Assembly: GCF_016862975.1 (NCBI RefSeq)
Contig: NZ_BONZ01000013.1
Location: 310,001 to 374,000, forward strand
Direction: 5' to 3'
DNA: 64,000 bases
Origin: Rugosimonospora africana
Lineage (GTDB): Bacteria > Actinomycetota > Actinomycetes > Mycobacteriales > Micromonosporaceae
Below are positions 50,767-60,312 of the stretch, piece after piece; positions within the stretch are counted from its first letter, which is position 1; every line of letters starts with the position of its first letter. A program made the translations under genes and the position numbers. Below the pieces are notes generated by a model. It made no database searches, had not been told where the DNA came from, and saw nothing but the letters and a program-made list of their open reading frames with translations.

Positions 50767-51486
50767 GTGGATCTCAACGCTGACCTCGGTGAAGGCTTCG
50801 GAATCTGGCGCCTCGGCGAGGATGACGCCCTGCTCGGCGTGTTGACCAGTGCCAACGTGGCGTGCGGGTTCCACGCCGGGGATCCGTCGACGATGCGGCG
50901 GGTCTGCCTCGCGGCGGCGGAGCGAGGCGTGGCCATCGGCGCCCAGGTCGGGTACCGGGACCTGGCCGGCTTCGGCCGCCGCCGGATCGAGTACGCCCAC
51001 GATGAACTGCGCGACGACCTGCTGTACCAGATCGGCGCGCTGGACGCGTTCGCCCGGCTCGCCGGTACCCGGGTCCGGTACGTCAAGCCGCACGGGGCGC
51101 TGTACAACACGGCGGTCGCCGACGAGGTCCAGGCGGCGGCGGTGGTGGCCGCGGTCGTCGGGTACGACCGGTCGCTGCCGGTACTCGGGCTGCCCGGCTC
51201 CGCGCTGCTGCGGCTGGCGGCCGAGGCCGGGCTGCGCGCGGTACGGGAAGGGTTCGTCGACCGCGGGTACCGGCCGGACGGCACCCTGGTGCCCCGCTCG
51301 GAGCCCGGGGCGCTGCTCGGCCACGAGGAGGCCGTCGGGCAGGCGGTACGGCTGGCCACCGACGGCGTGGTCGAGTCGCTGTGCGTGCACGGCGACACCC
51401 CGGGGGCGGTCGCGCTGGCCCGAGCGGTACGGGCCGCCCTCACGGATGCCGGGGTGCCGCTGGAACCGTTTCAGCCCGCCGGCTGA
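50767..51486 (+). CDS. pxpA: LamB/YcsF family, 5-oxoprolinase subunit A
   Basis: A 239-residue protein starting with the family signature [12 protein letters not shown], then [30 protein letters not shown] and [12 protein letters not shown], with [16 protein letters not shown] later. PxpA acts with PxpB and PxpC to hydrolyse 5-oxoproline, a damage product of glutamine, with ATP. The B and C subunits are not in the window. The start is GTG at 50767, chosen because homologues begin with MDLNADLGE. Its end overlaps the convergent NHL gene by 16 bases. Confidence 0.93.
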   Translation: MDLNADLGEGFGIWRLGEDDALLGVLTSANVACGFHAGDPSTMRRVCLAAAERGVAIGAQVGYRDLAGFGRRRIEYAHDELRDDLLYQIGALDAFARLAGTRVRYVKPHGALYNTAVADEVQAAAVVAAVVGYDRSLPVLGLPGSALLRLAAEAGLRAVREGFVDRGYRPDGTLVPRSEPGALLGHEEAVGQAVRLATDGVVESLCVHGDTPGAVALARAVRAALTDAGVPLEPFQPAG

Positions 51487-53324
51487 TCGTGCTGGAACAA
51501 CGCGAGGCTGATCGTGACGGCGCCGTCCGGGCCGATCTCGACCGGTACCCCCCAGTCCTGGCGGGTCAGGTGGCAGGCGGCGTGCTCGACGTCCGCGTCA
51601 CAGGTGGCGGCCTGGGCCACCACCTGCAGGACACCCCCGGGAACGGTTGAGGAGAGCACCAGGTCGCGGGTCAGGTCGGTGGTCACGCCGGCACCGGAGA
51701 CCAGCAGCTCGGGCGGTGACGCGGACACCTCCAGCCGGGTCGACGGGCCGAACGAGTCGTCCAGCTTCTGTCCGGGTGGCGGGCTGAACATGACGTCCAG
51801 CCGTACCGGCCCGGCCCCGAGTCGGGTGGCCGGCCGCTCGGTGCGGTACCGCTGGCCGGCCCCTTCGCCGGCGAACGCGGCGAGGGTGCCGGGCGCCAAC
51901 CGGGTGAGCCGGTGGGCCGCCGACTCCGCGACGACCACGCTGCCGTCCGGCGCCAGTACGGCGTCGCTCGGCTCGGCGAGCCCGGTGGCCACGGTCGAGA
52001 CCTGGCCGTCGGCGAACCGGCGGAGAGCGCCGTTGTACGTGTCGGCGACCAGTACCGAGCCGTCGGGCAGCGCGCACACGCCCAGCGGGTGCTGGAACAG
52101 CGCCTCGGTGGCCGGCCCGTCCACCAGCCCGAAGTCGAACAGGCCCTGCCCGACGGCGGTGTGCAGCGCGCCGCCGGCCACGAAGCGCAGCGCCGACGAT
52201 TCGCTGTCGGCGACCCACAGCCGGTCGTCCGCACCGGCCGCGCCCTGGCCGGCGGGCAGCGTGGACAGGCCGGACGGCTGAGCCATCCACGCCTCGCCCA
52301 GCGGTCCGTCCCGCAGCGCCTCGACGGTCGTACCGGCGTAGACCCCGGCCGTACCCTCGGTCGGATCGAACCACCAGAGTTGGTGGACGCCGGCCATGGC
52401 CACGATCACCCGGCCGTCGTACCAGGCCAGGTCCCAGGGCGAGGACAGGTCGACGGTCAGCGCCCGGGACTTCTCCGGATCCTCTGGCGCGCTGCGCCAA
52501 GGGCGGCCGGTGCCGGCGACCGTGGTCACCGATCCGTCGGCCAGCGCCACCCCGCGCAGGAGGTGGTTCACCGTGTCCGCGACGACCAGGTCGTACCCGA
52601 CCGCCTCGGCCACCGGCGCCGGCAGCAGGCACAACCCCTGCGGCTCGGCGAACTGGGCGAGGCTCGGGGCACCGTCGTTGCGCCCCCGGTTACCCGACCC
52701 GATTCGGCGCACCACCGTGAAATCCGGGGCCAGCTCGACGATCTGGTGCTGGGCGGACGAGGACACCAGGAAGCCCCCGTCCGGCGAGACGATCGCCTTG
52801 CCGGGGAAGCGCAGGTCGGTGGCCTGCGGGGGCGGCGGCACGAACGGGGCGTCGCCGCGATGCAGCGTGCCCTTCGCCGAGTGCGTCTCGATCAACGAGT
52901 CGATCATCTTGGCCAGGCCGGCCGCGTGGCCCTCGCCGGCCACCGTCGCCACCAGGTACCCCTCGGGGTCGATCAGGCACAGCGTCGGCCAGGCCCGCGC
53001 CGTGTACTGGCGCCACATCTCCAGGTCGGGATCGTCGAGCACGGCGTGGCGCACCTCGTACCGCTCGACGGCGGCGGCCAGCGCCTCGGGGTCCTTCTCG
53101 TGCTCGAACTTGGGTGAGTGCACCCCGATGATCACGAGAACGTCGCCGTACTTCTCCTCCAGCGGCCGCATCTCATCCAGGACGTGCAGGCAGTTGATGC
53201 AGCAGAACGTCCAGAAGTCCAGAATGACGATCTTGCCGCGGAGGTCGGCCAGGTGCAGCGGGCGTCCGCCCGTGTTCAACCAGCCGCGACCGCGGAACTC
53301 CGGCGCGCGTACTCGAGGATCCAC
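51471..53324 (-). CDS. Thioredoxin-like and NHL-repeat protein (NHLRC2-like)
   Basis: A 617-residue protein. The thioredoxin-like domain (about 10-150) has the redox motif Cys42-Ile-Asn-Cys45 in [16 protein letters not shown] six-bladed NHL/beta-propeller (about 170-480) with repeats of the form [11 protein letters not shown] and [20 protein letters not shown] follows, and a beta-strand C-terminal domain ends the protein. Human NHLRC2 and many bacterial proteins share this fusion; the role is unknown but a disulfide exchange linked to a protein-binding propeller is likely. There is no signal peptide. The start is GTG at 53324. Confidence 0.9.
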   Translation of the reverse strand: MDPRVRAPEFRGRGWLNTGGRPLHLADLRGKIVILDFWTFCCINCLHVLDEMRPLEEKYGDVLVIIGVHSPKFEHEKDPEALAAAVERYEVRHAVLDDPDLEMWRQYTARAWPTLCLIDPEGYLVATVAGEGHAAGLAKMIDSLIETHSAKGTLHRGDAPFVPPPPQATDLRFPGKAIVSPDGGFLVSSSAQHQIVELAPDFTVVRRIGSGNRGRNDGAPSLAQFAEPQGLCLLPAPVAEAVGYDLVVADTVNHLLRGVALADGSVTTVAGTGRPWRSAPEDPEKSRALTVDLSSPWDLAWYDGRVIVAMAGVHQLWWFDPTEGTAGVYAGTTVEALRDGPLGEAWMAQPSGLSTLPAGQGAAGADDRLWVADSESSALRFVAGGALHTAVGQGLFDFGLVDGPATEALFQHPLGVCALPDGSVLVADTYNGALRRFADGQVSTVATGLAEPSDAVLAPDGSVVVAESAAHRLTRLAPGTLAAFAGEGAGQRYRTERPATRLGAGPVRLDVMFSPPPGQKLDDSFGPSTRLEVSASPPELLVSGAGVTTDLTRDLVLSSTVPGGVLQVVAQAATCDADVEHAACHLTRQDWGVPVEIGPDGAVTISLALFQHDQPAG

Positions 53325-53586
53325 ATCCCCATCTTGCCTGGATCGCGGCGGCCGGCTCGGCGGGGGCGCCGATCACTCTTCGCGTTTTCCCAGGTGAGCG
53401 GCGTGCGCGAGGGCGGCCCTGGGTGCCGGACGTGACGCGCGTGACGCCAGCCGTGCCGGCCGCCACCCCCCGGCGCCGGCCGCGCCGGTCGCGGCGCCGT
53501 CCCGCGGCGCCTCGCCAGCGCCGCTTGCGCCGGACCCGGCCAGCGACGGACCGGACCCGGCCAGTGGACCGGACGACGCGCCGCGC

Positions 53587-53619
53587 GGGTGCCGGCGACC
53601 TTGGTGGCCGCCGGCACCC
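53587..53619 (-). terminator. Terminator of the QYG-rich protein gene
   Basis: GGGTGCCGGCG (53587-53597) pairs perfectly with 53609-53619, directly after the minus-strand stop at 53623. The remaining gap 53325-53586 is very GC-rich without a gene I can support. Confidence 0.7.
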
Positions 53620-53622
53620 GGA

Positions 53623-54642
53623 TCATTGCGCGGGCTTCAGACAGAGCACCTGGTCGGCGGAGCCGGACCGGTGCAGGATCACGTACGGCTGGGTCTGGTC
53701 GGTGCACTTGCTCGCCGCGTCGACCTTGTTCACGATGCTGTACGCGCCCGAGTCCGTGCAGTTGGCCTTCGTCGCCTTGGTGCCGGACTCCTTGACGCAG
53801 CTACCGACCGTGTAGTCGTTGGTGCTGCTGCCGCCGGACTTGGCCACGACGGCGACCACGACCAGCGCGACGATCACGACGACCGCGATGACCGCTCCGA
53901 TGACCAAGCCGCGCCTGCTCTTCGGGGGCGCGTCGCCGTCGCCGCCGGCCGGCCCGTCGCCGTAGTTCGGGCCGAACCGCTCGGCCTCCGGGTCGTCCTG
54001 CTGGCCCTGGCCGGCGCCGTACTGCGTCGGTGCCCCGTACTGGCCGGGGGTGCCGTACTGGTTGCCCTGCTGGGGCGGCGTCCCGTACTGCGGCGAGCCG
54101 CTCCACTGGGTGGTGGCGCCGCCGTACTGGCCACCGCCGCCCTGCTCGGCTGGGGTGCCGTACTGGGTCGGTGCGCCGTACTGCGTGGGGCTCTCGCGCT
54201 GGCCGCCGTACTGGCCGCTGCCGTACTGCGTGCCCCCGCCGTACTGGCCGCCGCCGTACTGGCCGCCTGCCGACCCGTACTGGGTGGGCTCGGACTGCGA
54301 ACCGTATGTCCCGGGCGACTGGCTGTGCGGCCGGAACGGCTCGGTCGGCGCAGGGTCACCGGCCCGGTACTGTCCGGGCACGGCGGAGTAGCCGGGCGGC
54401 GGGCCGACCTGCTCACGGCGGTTCTGCTCGCCGCCGTACTGTTCACCGCCGTACTGGGCGGCGCCGTACTGGTCCGGCGCGGACGGGGGTGACCCCCAGG
54501 CGCTGGGCGGGTTGACCCGGGCCGATGCCGACGACCGGCCGGGCGGGCCATCGGGCGCCGGCTCGTCGCCGGGGTAGCGCCCATACGGCGGGCCGCCGTT
54601 GGCCGGCTCATAGCCGGGCGGGTACTGGCCGTCGGACGTCAT
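53623..54642 (-). CDS. Membrane protein with QYG-rich low-complexity cytoplasmic domain
   Basis: A 339-residue protein. Residues 1-225 are low complexity with about two dozen QYG or QYGG/QYGAPT units and many Pro, Gln and Gly residues. A basic stop KSRRG and one membrane helix (about 240-262, LVIGAVIAVVVIVALVVVAV) follow. The extracytoplasmic domain of about 70 residues has four cysteines (GSCVKES, ANCTDSG, SKCTDQ, VLCLKPAQ), like the LppU/SCO3897 domain. The cytoplasmic part resembles prion-like or phase-separating sequences. Function unknown. The start is ATG at 54642. Confidence 0.82.
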   Translation of the reverse strand: MTSDGQYPPGYEPANGGPPYGRYPGDEPAPDGPPGRSSASARVNPPSAWGSPPSAPDQYGAAQYGGEQYGGEQNRREQVGPPPGYSAVPGQYRAGDPAPTEPFRPHSQSPGTYGSQSEPTQYGSAGGQYGGGQYGGGTQYGSGQYGGQRESPTQYGAPTQYGTPAEQGGGGQYGGATTQWSGSPQYGTPPQQGNQYGTPGQYGAPTQYGAGQGQQDDPEAERFGPNYGDGPAGGDGDAPPKSRRGLVIGAVIAVVVIVALVVVAVVAKSGGSSTNDYTVGSCVKESGTKATKANCTDSGAYSIVNKVDAASKCTDQTQPYVILHRSGSADQVLCLKPAQ

Positions 54643-54833
54643 GTCATGCCTCCTCGATCAGCGCGGCGCGGCGCTGGCGACGCCTCCCGCGGTGTCGGCC
54701 GCCGTGCCTCCCCCGGACACTGCGGCAATCGCACCACCGTACCGCTAGCCGACGGTGCCCAGGAGCCTGACGGCCTGGCCGGAGAATCCCGACCAGGCCG
54801 CCAGAGCGGTGACTGACAGTATCCGCCGACCTG

Positions 54834-56336
54834 TCAACCCCAGGCCAGCAGCGCGGCTTCCGGATCCTCGAGGAAGGCGCCCAAGTCCCTGAGGAACATC
54901 GAGCCCAATTCACCGTCGATGATCCGGTGGTCGAACGACAACCCGAGGGTCGTCACCTGCCGGATCTTGATCTTCCCCTTGTGTACCCAGGGCATGTCAC
55001 GCACCGAGCCGAACGCGAGGATCGCGGCCTCCCCGGGCGGCAGGATCGGAGTGCCGGTGTCCACCCCGAACACGCCGACATTGGTGATCGTGAAGGTGCC
55101 ACCGGACATGTCCGAGGGTGAGGTCCGGCCCGCCCTCGCGGTGCGTACCAGTCCGGTCATCGCGTCGGCCAGCTCGCGCAGGGACAGCGCACCGGCGTCC
55201 TTGATGTTCGGGACGACCAGCCCCCGCTCGGTGGCCGCGGCGATGCCGAGGTTCACGTAGTCCTTGACCACGATGTGGTCGCCGTCCCAGCTGGAGTTCA
55301 CCATCGGGTACCGCCGGATGGCCGCCAGTACGGCCTTCGCTACGAGCAGGAGCGGCGAGACGCGGACGTCCTGCCAGTCCGGCAACGCCTTGATCCGCTC
55401 CAGGGCCCGCATCGACCGCGTCACGTCGACGGTGAGGAACTCGGTGACGTGCGGTGCGGTGAACGCGCTGGACACCATGTTCTCGGCGGTGAGCTTGCGG
55501 ACCCCCTTGACCGGGATGCGCTGCTCACGGTCCCCGGTGACGACCGGCCGCCCGTTGCTGGCGGCCGGAGCCGCGACCGCGGCCTGGACGTCGTCGCGGG
55601 TGATCGAGCCCTGCGGACCGGTGCCCACCAGGGCCGCGAGATCGACCCCGAGATCCTTGGCCAGCTTGCGGACGGGCGGCTTGGCCAACACCCCCGCGCC
55701 CTTGGGCGCGAGGCCCGCCGGACTGACCGGGGCTGCGGGGCTGACCGGGGCTGCCGGGCTGACCGGGGCTGCCGGGCTAACCGGCGCGGTCGGTGCCGGC
55801 CGGACCGCGGGGATGACCGGCGCCGGCTGCTGTGGCACCGCCGGGGCGGCCTGTGCCTGCGGTGAGCTCTGGGCCGCCGGTTGGACCCGCGGGCGCCGCT
55901 TGGCGGTCACCGTCTTCGGGCCGTACCCGACGAGGACGGCGGTACGGCCACCGGGCGCCGGCCCGCCGATCAGGCCGGGCTCGACGGCACCCTCGGCCGG
56001 CGCCACCTCGACCGCGGCGAGCGAGGCCGCCGACGGTTCCGGGTGGCCGGACGGTCCGGAGTCGGGCAGGGGGCCCGCGTCCGGCTGAGTGTCGATCGCG
56101 ATGATCGGCGTACCGACGTCGATCGTCTCGCCCTCCTGATGGAAGATCGTGACGACCCGGCCGGCCCACTTCGCCGGGATCTCGACGGCCGCCTTGGCCG
56201 TCTCCACCTCGACGATCGGCTGGTTCAGCGTGATGAGGTCACCCGCCGCCACCAGCCACTTGAGGATCTCGCCCTCGGTGAGCCCCTCGCCGAGGTCCGG
56301 CAGGTTGAATTCCTTGACCCGCGACACCGGCCTCAC
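54834..56336 (-). CDS. bkdC: Dihydrolipoamide acyltransferase E2 of a branched-chain 2-oxoacid dehydrogenase
   Basis: A 500-residue E2 subunit. The lipoyl domain (about 5-80) has its lysine in VEVETAKAAVEI. An Ala/Pro-rich linker includes four PVSPAA units, and the peripheral-subunit-binding domain lies near 260-295 (RKLAKDLGVDLAALVGTGPQ). The catalytic acyltransferase domain carries LSFDHRIIDGE, with the His and Asp of HxxxDG. It transfers acyl groups from E1 to CoA. The start is GTG at 56336, overlapping the E1-beta stop by four bases (GTGA). The E3 gene is not in the window. Confidence 0.95.
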   Translation of the reverse strand: MRPVSRVKEFNLPDLGEGLTEGEILKWLVAAGDLITLNQPIVEVETAKAAVEIPAKWAGRVVTIFHQEGETIDVGTPIIAIDTQPDAGPLPDSGPSGHPEPSAASLAAVEVAPAEGAVEPGLIGGPAPGGRTAVLVGYGPKTVTAKRRPRVQPAAQSSPQAQAAPAVPQQPAPVIPAVRPAPTAPVSPAAPVSPAAPVSPAAPVSPAGLAPKGAGVLAKPPVRKLAKDLGVDLAALVGTGPQGSITRDDVQAAVAAPAASNGRPVVTGDREQRIPVKGVRKLTAENMVSSAFTAPHVTEFLTVDVTRSMRALERIKALPDWQDVRVSPLLLVAKAVLAAIRRYPMVNSSWDGDHIVVKDYVNLGIAAATERGLVVPNIKDAGALSLRELADAMTGLVRTARAGRTSPSDMSGGTFTITNVGVFGVDTGTPILPPGEAAILAFGSVRDMPWVHKGKIKIRQVTTLGLSFDHRIIDGELGSMFLRDLGAFLEDPEAALLAWG

Positions 56337-57343
56337 CAGCCAAAGCTTCGGTCGACGGCGTCGAGTACCCGGTCCAGATCCGGCAGGTACTCCTCTTCCA
56401 ACCGAGCCGCCGGGTAGGGGACGTTGAACCCGGTCACCCGCAGCACCGGTGCCTCCAGCGAGTAGAAGCACTTCTCGGTGACCCGGGCCGCGACCTCCGA
56501 CCCGAGACCCAGGTTGGACGGCGCCTCGTGTACCACGACCAGCCGGCCGGTACGCCGTACCGAGTCGTACACCGGCCCGAGGTCCAGCGGGGACAGCGAG
56601 CGCAGGTCGATCACCTCGAGCTCCCGGCCGTCTTCGACGGCCGCGGCGGCGGCGTCCAGCGCGACGCGCACCATCGGGCCGTAGGCGACGACCGTGGCGT
56701 CGGTACCGGGCCGGAGCACCCGTGCCGAGTGCAGCGGGTACGGCTCCCCGTCGGTGTCGACCTGGCCCTTCTCCCAGTACCGGCGCTTCGGCTCCATGAA
56801 GATGATCGGGTCGTCGGACGCGATCGCCTGCTGGATCATCCAGTACGCGTCGTTCGGGTTCGCGCACGAGACGACCTTCAGGCCGGCCGTGTGCGAGAAG
56901 TAGGCCTCCGGCGACTCGGAGTGGTGCTCGACCGCCCCGATGCCGCCACCGAACGGGATCCGGATGACGATGGGCAGCCGCACCTGGCCGCGCGAACGGT
57001 AATGGAACTTGGCGACCTGCGACACGATCTGGTCGTACGCCGGGTACACGAACCCGTCGAACTGGATCTCGCACACCGGCCGGTACCCGCGCAGGGCCAG
57101 GCCGATCGCGGTGCCCACGATGCCCGATTCGGCCAGCGGGGTGTCGATCACCCGGTCCTCGCCGAAGTCCTTCTGGAGCCCGTCGGTGATCCGGAAGACC
57201 CCGCCCAGCTTGCCGACGTCCTCGCCCATGATGAGGACCTTCGGGTCGTCTTCCATCGCGCGGCGCAGCCCGTTGTTGAGTGCCTTGCCGATGCTCAGGG
57301 TCGTGGCGGCCTTCTCAGCCGAGGTGACAGCTTGTCCGGTCAT
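56333..57343 (-). CDS. bkdB: 2-oxoacid dehydrogenase E1 beta subunit
   Basis: A 336-residue beta subunit. Markers are MGEDVGKLGGVFRITDGL, TPLAESGIVGTAIGLALRG, VCEIQFDGFVYPAYDQIVSQ, IPFGGGIGAVEHHSESPEAY and FMEPKRRYWEKG. With E1 alpha it forms the thiamine-diphosphate-dependent decarboxylase for branched-chain 2-oxoacids or pyruvate; the bkd assignment follows the M. tuberculosis naming of the same gene order. The start is ATG at 57343, overlapping the alpha subunit stop by one base (TGATG). Confidence 0.95.
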   Translation of the reverse strand: MTGQAVTSAEKAATTLSIGKALNNGLRRAMEDDPKVLIMGEDVGKLGGVFRITDGLQKDFGEDRVIDTPLAESGIVGTAIGLALRGYRPVCEIQFDGFVYPAYDQIVSQVAKFHYRSRGQVRLPIVIRIPFGGGIGAVEHHSESPEAYFSHTAGLKVVSCANPNDAYWMIQQAIASDDPIIFMEPKRRYWEKGQVDTDGEPYPLHSARVLRPGTDATVVAYGPMVRVALDAAAAAVEDGRELEVIDLRSLSPLDLGPVYDSVRRTGRLVVVHEAPSNLGLGSEVAARVTEKCFYSLEAPVLRVTGFNVPYPAARLEEEYLPDLDRVLDAVDRSFGW

Positions 57344-58488
57344 CAGTGGGCTCCCTCTGCGAACGACGCCTGGTACGCGACGAACCGCTCCCGCTCCTCG
57401 TCGATCAGCGGCGACCCGTTCGGGTACGCGTTGTCGAACACGCTCATCGGATCGGGTTCGGGCATGGAGAGCACCCGCTCGCGCAGGTGCGTGGCCACCT
57501 CGGCGGCCTGCTCCTCGACCGAGGAGAAGAACGCGTCGTCCGCGAGTCCCTGGTTGGTCAGGAACCGGTGTACCCGCAGAATCGGATCCTTCGCCTGCCA
57601 GGACTCGACCTCGCTGGCGATCCGGTACCGGGTCGGGTCGTCGGACGTGGTGTGCGCACCCATCCGGTACGTGTACGCCTCGATGAGCGTGGGTCCCTGC
57701 CCGTGCCGGGCGTTGTCCATCGCGGCACGGGTGACCGCGTACGTCGCCAGCACGTCGTTGCCGTCCACCCGCACGCCGGGGAAGCCGAATCCGGCGGCCC
57801 GCTGGTACAGCGGCACCCGGGTCTGGCGCTCCAGCGGCTCGGAGATCGCGTACTGGTTGTTCTGGCAGAAGAACACCACCGGGGCGTGGAAGACACCCGC
57901 CCACACGAACGCCTCGTTCACGTCGCCCTGGCTGCTCGCGCCGTCACCGAAGTATGCGATGACCGCCTCGTCGTCGCCGCTGCCGTTGCCGCCGCCGATC
58001 CGGCCGTCCAGGTTGATGCCCATGGCGTAGCCGGTGGCGTGCAGCGTCTGCGCGCCGATGACGATCGTGTACATGTTGAACTTGTACTTCGCAGGGTCCC
58101 AGCCGCCGTAGTCCACGCCGCGGAACAGGCTCAACGGCATGATCGGGTCGATGCCGCGGCAGTAGAGCACGCCATGCTCACGGTAGGTGGGGAAGGCCAT
58201 GTCCTGCGGTCGCAGTGCGCGCCCCGAGCCGACCTGGGCCGCTTCCTGCCCGAGGAGGCTGGCCCAGATGGCCAACTCGCCCTGGCGCTGCAACGCGGTC
58301 GCCTCTTTGTCCAGCTTCCGGACGATCACCAGGTCTCGATAGAGGTCCCGGTACTCCTCGTCGCTGAAGTCGACTGAATACTCTGGGTGCTCGACCCGTT
58401 CCCCTTCGGGGTTGAGTAGCTGCACGAACTCCGGTTCGGGTGCGATGTCGTCGCGCCCGTCGCGGGCCGGGGGTTGGCCCTTCGCCAT
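57343..58488 (-). CDS. bkdA: 2-oxoacid dehydrogenase E1 alpha subunit
   Basis: A 381-residue alpha subunit. The thiamine diphosphate motif GDGASSQGDVNEAFVWAGV ends in the conserved CQNN. FPTYREHGVLYCRGI and YRMGAHTTSDDPTRYR are typical of the branched-chain type. A charged N-terminus of about 40 residues precedes the domain. It is the first gene of the E1alpha-E1beta-E2 operon. The start is ATG at 58488. The products are branched acyl-CoAs, starters for branched fatty acids in actinomycetes. Confidence 0.95.
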   Translation of the reverse strand: MAKGQPPARDGRDDIAPEPEFVQLLNPEGERVEHPEYSVDFSDEEYRDLYRDLVIVRKLDKEATALQRQGELAIWASLLGQEAAQVGSGRALRPQDMAFPTYREHGVLYCRGIDPIMPLSLFRGVDYGGWDPAKYKFNMYTIVIGAQTLHATGYAMGINLDGRIGGGNGSGDDEAVIAYFGDGASSQGDVNEAFVWAGVFHAPVVFFCQNNQYAISEPLERQTRVPLYQRAAGFGFPGVRVDGNDVLATYAVTRAAMDNARHGQGPTLIEAYTYRMGAHTTSDDPTRYRIASEVESWQAKDPILRVHRFLTNQGLADDAFFSSVEEQAAEVATHLRERVLSMPEPDPMSVFDNAYPNGSPLIDEERERFVAYQASFAEGAH

Positions 58489-58789
58489 CCGTCTCTCCCT
58501 GTCTATCTGCCTCGGCAGCGGGGTGACCGTGCCGGTTCTGCTCCACGCCGTCCGATCGGACGGACGAGGTGGGAGTCGGCTTCGGGACAGCCCAACCGCA
58601 GGGTATGCGGAGCAGCGGCCCCTTCGTCGCTCCCCCCAGCATTGCAGACGCCGTGAGCACCGACACAGTGGAGCTTCGGCGGCAATGATTCACCGGCCGG
58701 CTGCCGGAACAATTGGCACATCGCCACCCACTGCGCTGCACAGCGGTAATCGTTCACAGTTCGGACCAGCCGAACCAAAGGAGCACCAC
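58489..58789. other. 301-base divergent intergenic region without recognised elements
   Basis: The region separates the bkdA start from the secreted Ser/Pro protein start. It holds AAAGGAG at 58777-58783 as the ribosome site of the latter. Apart from that I see no symmetric operator, riboswitch or small gene with a good start. Confidence 0.5.
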
Positions 58790-59644
58790 GTGCCCGACTA
58801 CGGGGTCGCCGGGCCCACCCGACGCTACGCCTTGATCGTGGCGATGCTGGTGGGGCTCAGCTCGGTACCCACGCTCGTGATGTGCTCGGCCGGTTCGGCG
58901 GCGCTGGACGATGACCCGATGGCGACCGTACCGGTGCTCGACCCGTGGCCGGAGACGACGGCTGGCGCCGTACCGGGTGCGGATCCGTGGCCGGCGCGTC
59001 CGGCGCGCCGTTCGACGCAGCCGCCGACGCGCTCGCCGGCGGTGGCTCTCGCGGAGTTCCGGTCGGGCCGCTCGGGTCCGCTGGGGATGCCCTGGCCCGG
59101 GGTATGTGGCAAGGCGGGCAACCGGGGGCCGGGTGGCGCCGCGCCGAGGGACGGCGCGCGGTCTGGCCGCGGCCGGAACGCCGGTGCCGGGTCGAAGGGG
59201 CGGGTGTCGAAGGGCGGCGCGTCCAAGGGGCACCTGCCGAACGGCGGAGTGTCGAACGGCGGCGGATCGAACGGCGGAGCGTCGAACGGCAACCAGCCGC
59301 CGCGGCACGAATCCCCGTCGCCGGTCCCATCGTCGCCGGTTCCGCCGTTACCGCCGTCGCGATCGCCGGGTCCTTCGCCCAGCGTGCCGCCGTCGAGTTC
59401 GCCATCGCCAAGCACACCGCCGGCCGCCCTGCCGTCGCCGTCTTCGCCGTCCTCGTCGTCGTCTTCGCCGTCCCCATCGTCGTCACCGCTGGCGTCGTCG
59501 TCACCGCTGGCGCCATCTTCGCCGCTGCCGTCGTCTTCGCCGCTGGCGACGCCGGCATCGCCGCCGCCCGCCCCGCTGCCGCTGGTTCAGCCAGGCGGGC
59601 GCAGCAGCGGCGGGTACAGCGTGACCGCGTCGCCCCGCCGGTAG
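58790..59644 (+). CDS. Secreted Ser/Pro-rich low-complexity protein
   Basis: A 284-residue exported protein. The signal sequence [19 protein letters not shown] ends near a Cys-Ser-Ala-Gly-Ser-Ala segment. A Gly/Arg/Lys-rich middle with [19 protein letters not shown]-type repeats follows, then a tail of more than 100 residues made almost only of Ser, Pro and Leu. It looks like a wall-linked or glycosylated surface protein. The lipobox is not canonical. The start is GTG at 58790, with AAAGGAG at good spacing. Its last 58 bases overlap the convergent Nudix gene. Function unknown. Confidence 0.6.
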   Translation: MPDYGVAGPTRRYALIVAMLVGLSSVPTLVMCSAGSAALDDDPMATVPVLDPWPETTAGAVPGADPWPARPARRSTQPPTRSPAVALAEFRSGRSGPLGMPWPGVCGKAGNRGPGGAAPRDGARSGRGRNAGAGSKGRVSKGGASKGHLPNGGVSNGGGSNGGASNGNQPPRHESPSPVPSSPVPPLPPSRSPGPSPSVPPSSSPSPSTPPAALPSPSSPSSSSSSPSPSSSPLASSSPLAPSSPLPSSSPLATPASPPPAPLPLVQPGGRSSGGYSVTASPRR

Positions 59645-60249
59645 AGCTGCGCCGGCCGGCCGCGCTCGCCCGCCGTCGCCGTACCGGTCGACTCGACGAA
59701 CCCCTCGGTGCCGGTGACCTTCCGGTGGAAATTGCGCGGATCCAGCGCGGTGCCCCAGACCGCCTCGTACACCGAGCGCAGCTCTCCGATGGTGAACGCC
59801 GGCGGGCAGAACGCCGCGGCCAGCGGCGTGTACTCCAGCTTGGCCCGTGCGCGCTCGATGCCGTCTGCCAGGATCCGCTCGTGGTCGAAGGCCAGCCGGG
59901 TGGGTAGCTCGTCCACCGGGTGCCAGCTCGCCGCGGCCGCGTCGGTACCCGCGGTGACCGTCGGTGCACCCGGGATCAACGCCAGGTACGCCACCGAGAC
60001 CACCCGGCCACGCGGATCCCGTCGGGGTGCCCCGTAGCTGGCCAACTGCTCCAGGTGGCCACCGATGCCGGTCTCCTCGCGCAGCTCCCGAGCGGCGGCC
60101 TCGTCGAGATCCTCCTCGTCGAGGACGAACCCGCCGGGCAGCGCCCACCGCCCCTTGTACGGCGGCACGCCCCGGCGCACGAGCAAGACGTTCATCCGCC
60201 CGTCGCGGATCGTCAGCACCGTCAGATCGACCGCCACCATAAATGTCAT
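59587..60249 (-). CDS. NrtR-type Nudix and winged-helix regulator
   Basis: About 220 residues. The Nudix domain (about 5-140) has an intact box, [20 protein letters not shown] followed by ETG, so hydrolase activity is possible. The C-terminal winged-helix part (about 150-220, [20 protein letters not shown], then [10 protein letters not shown]) is that of NrtR regulators, whose Nudix part senses ADP-ribose or related NAD products. A perfect inverted repeat lies 26 bases upstream in the divergent gap with the SPFH gene. The start is ATG at 60249, with GGGAG before it; GTG at 60267 is an alternative. Its gene overlaps the 3' end of the secreted protein gene. Confidence 0.87.
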   Translation of the reverse strand: MTFMVAVDLTVLTIRDGRMNVLLVRRGVPPYKGRWALPGGFVLDEEDLDEAAARELREETGIGGHLEQLASYGAPRRDPRGRVVSVAYLALIPGAPTVTAGTDAAAASWHPVDELPTRLAFDHERILADGIERARAKLEYTPLAAAFCPPAFTIGELRSVYEAVWGTALDPRNFHRKVTGTEGFVESTGTATAGERGRPAQLYRRGDAVTLYPPLLRPPG

Positions 60250-60274
60250 ATTGACGAGAACTCCCACACTCGTT

Positions 60275-60293
60275 TATCGTCGATCTGACGATA
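60275..60293. promoter_or_regulatory. Perfect inverted repeat TATCGTC-N5-GACGATA, candidate NrtR operator
   Basis: The 7-base arms are exact complements around GATCT. The site lies between the divergent Nudix regulator and SPFH genes, 20 bases before the SPFH start. NrtR proteins bind palindromes of about this size; the assignment here is inference. Confidence 0.65.
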
Positions 60294-60312
60294 TCACGGG
60301 AGAGGGGCAGCC

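Noticed and set aside
58412-58789. Upstream extension of the Ser/Pro-rich secreted protein
   Set aside because: The signal peptide and the AAAGGAG site place the start at 58790; the upstream part has no ribosome site and overlaps bkdA.
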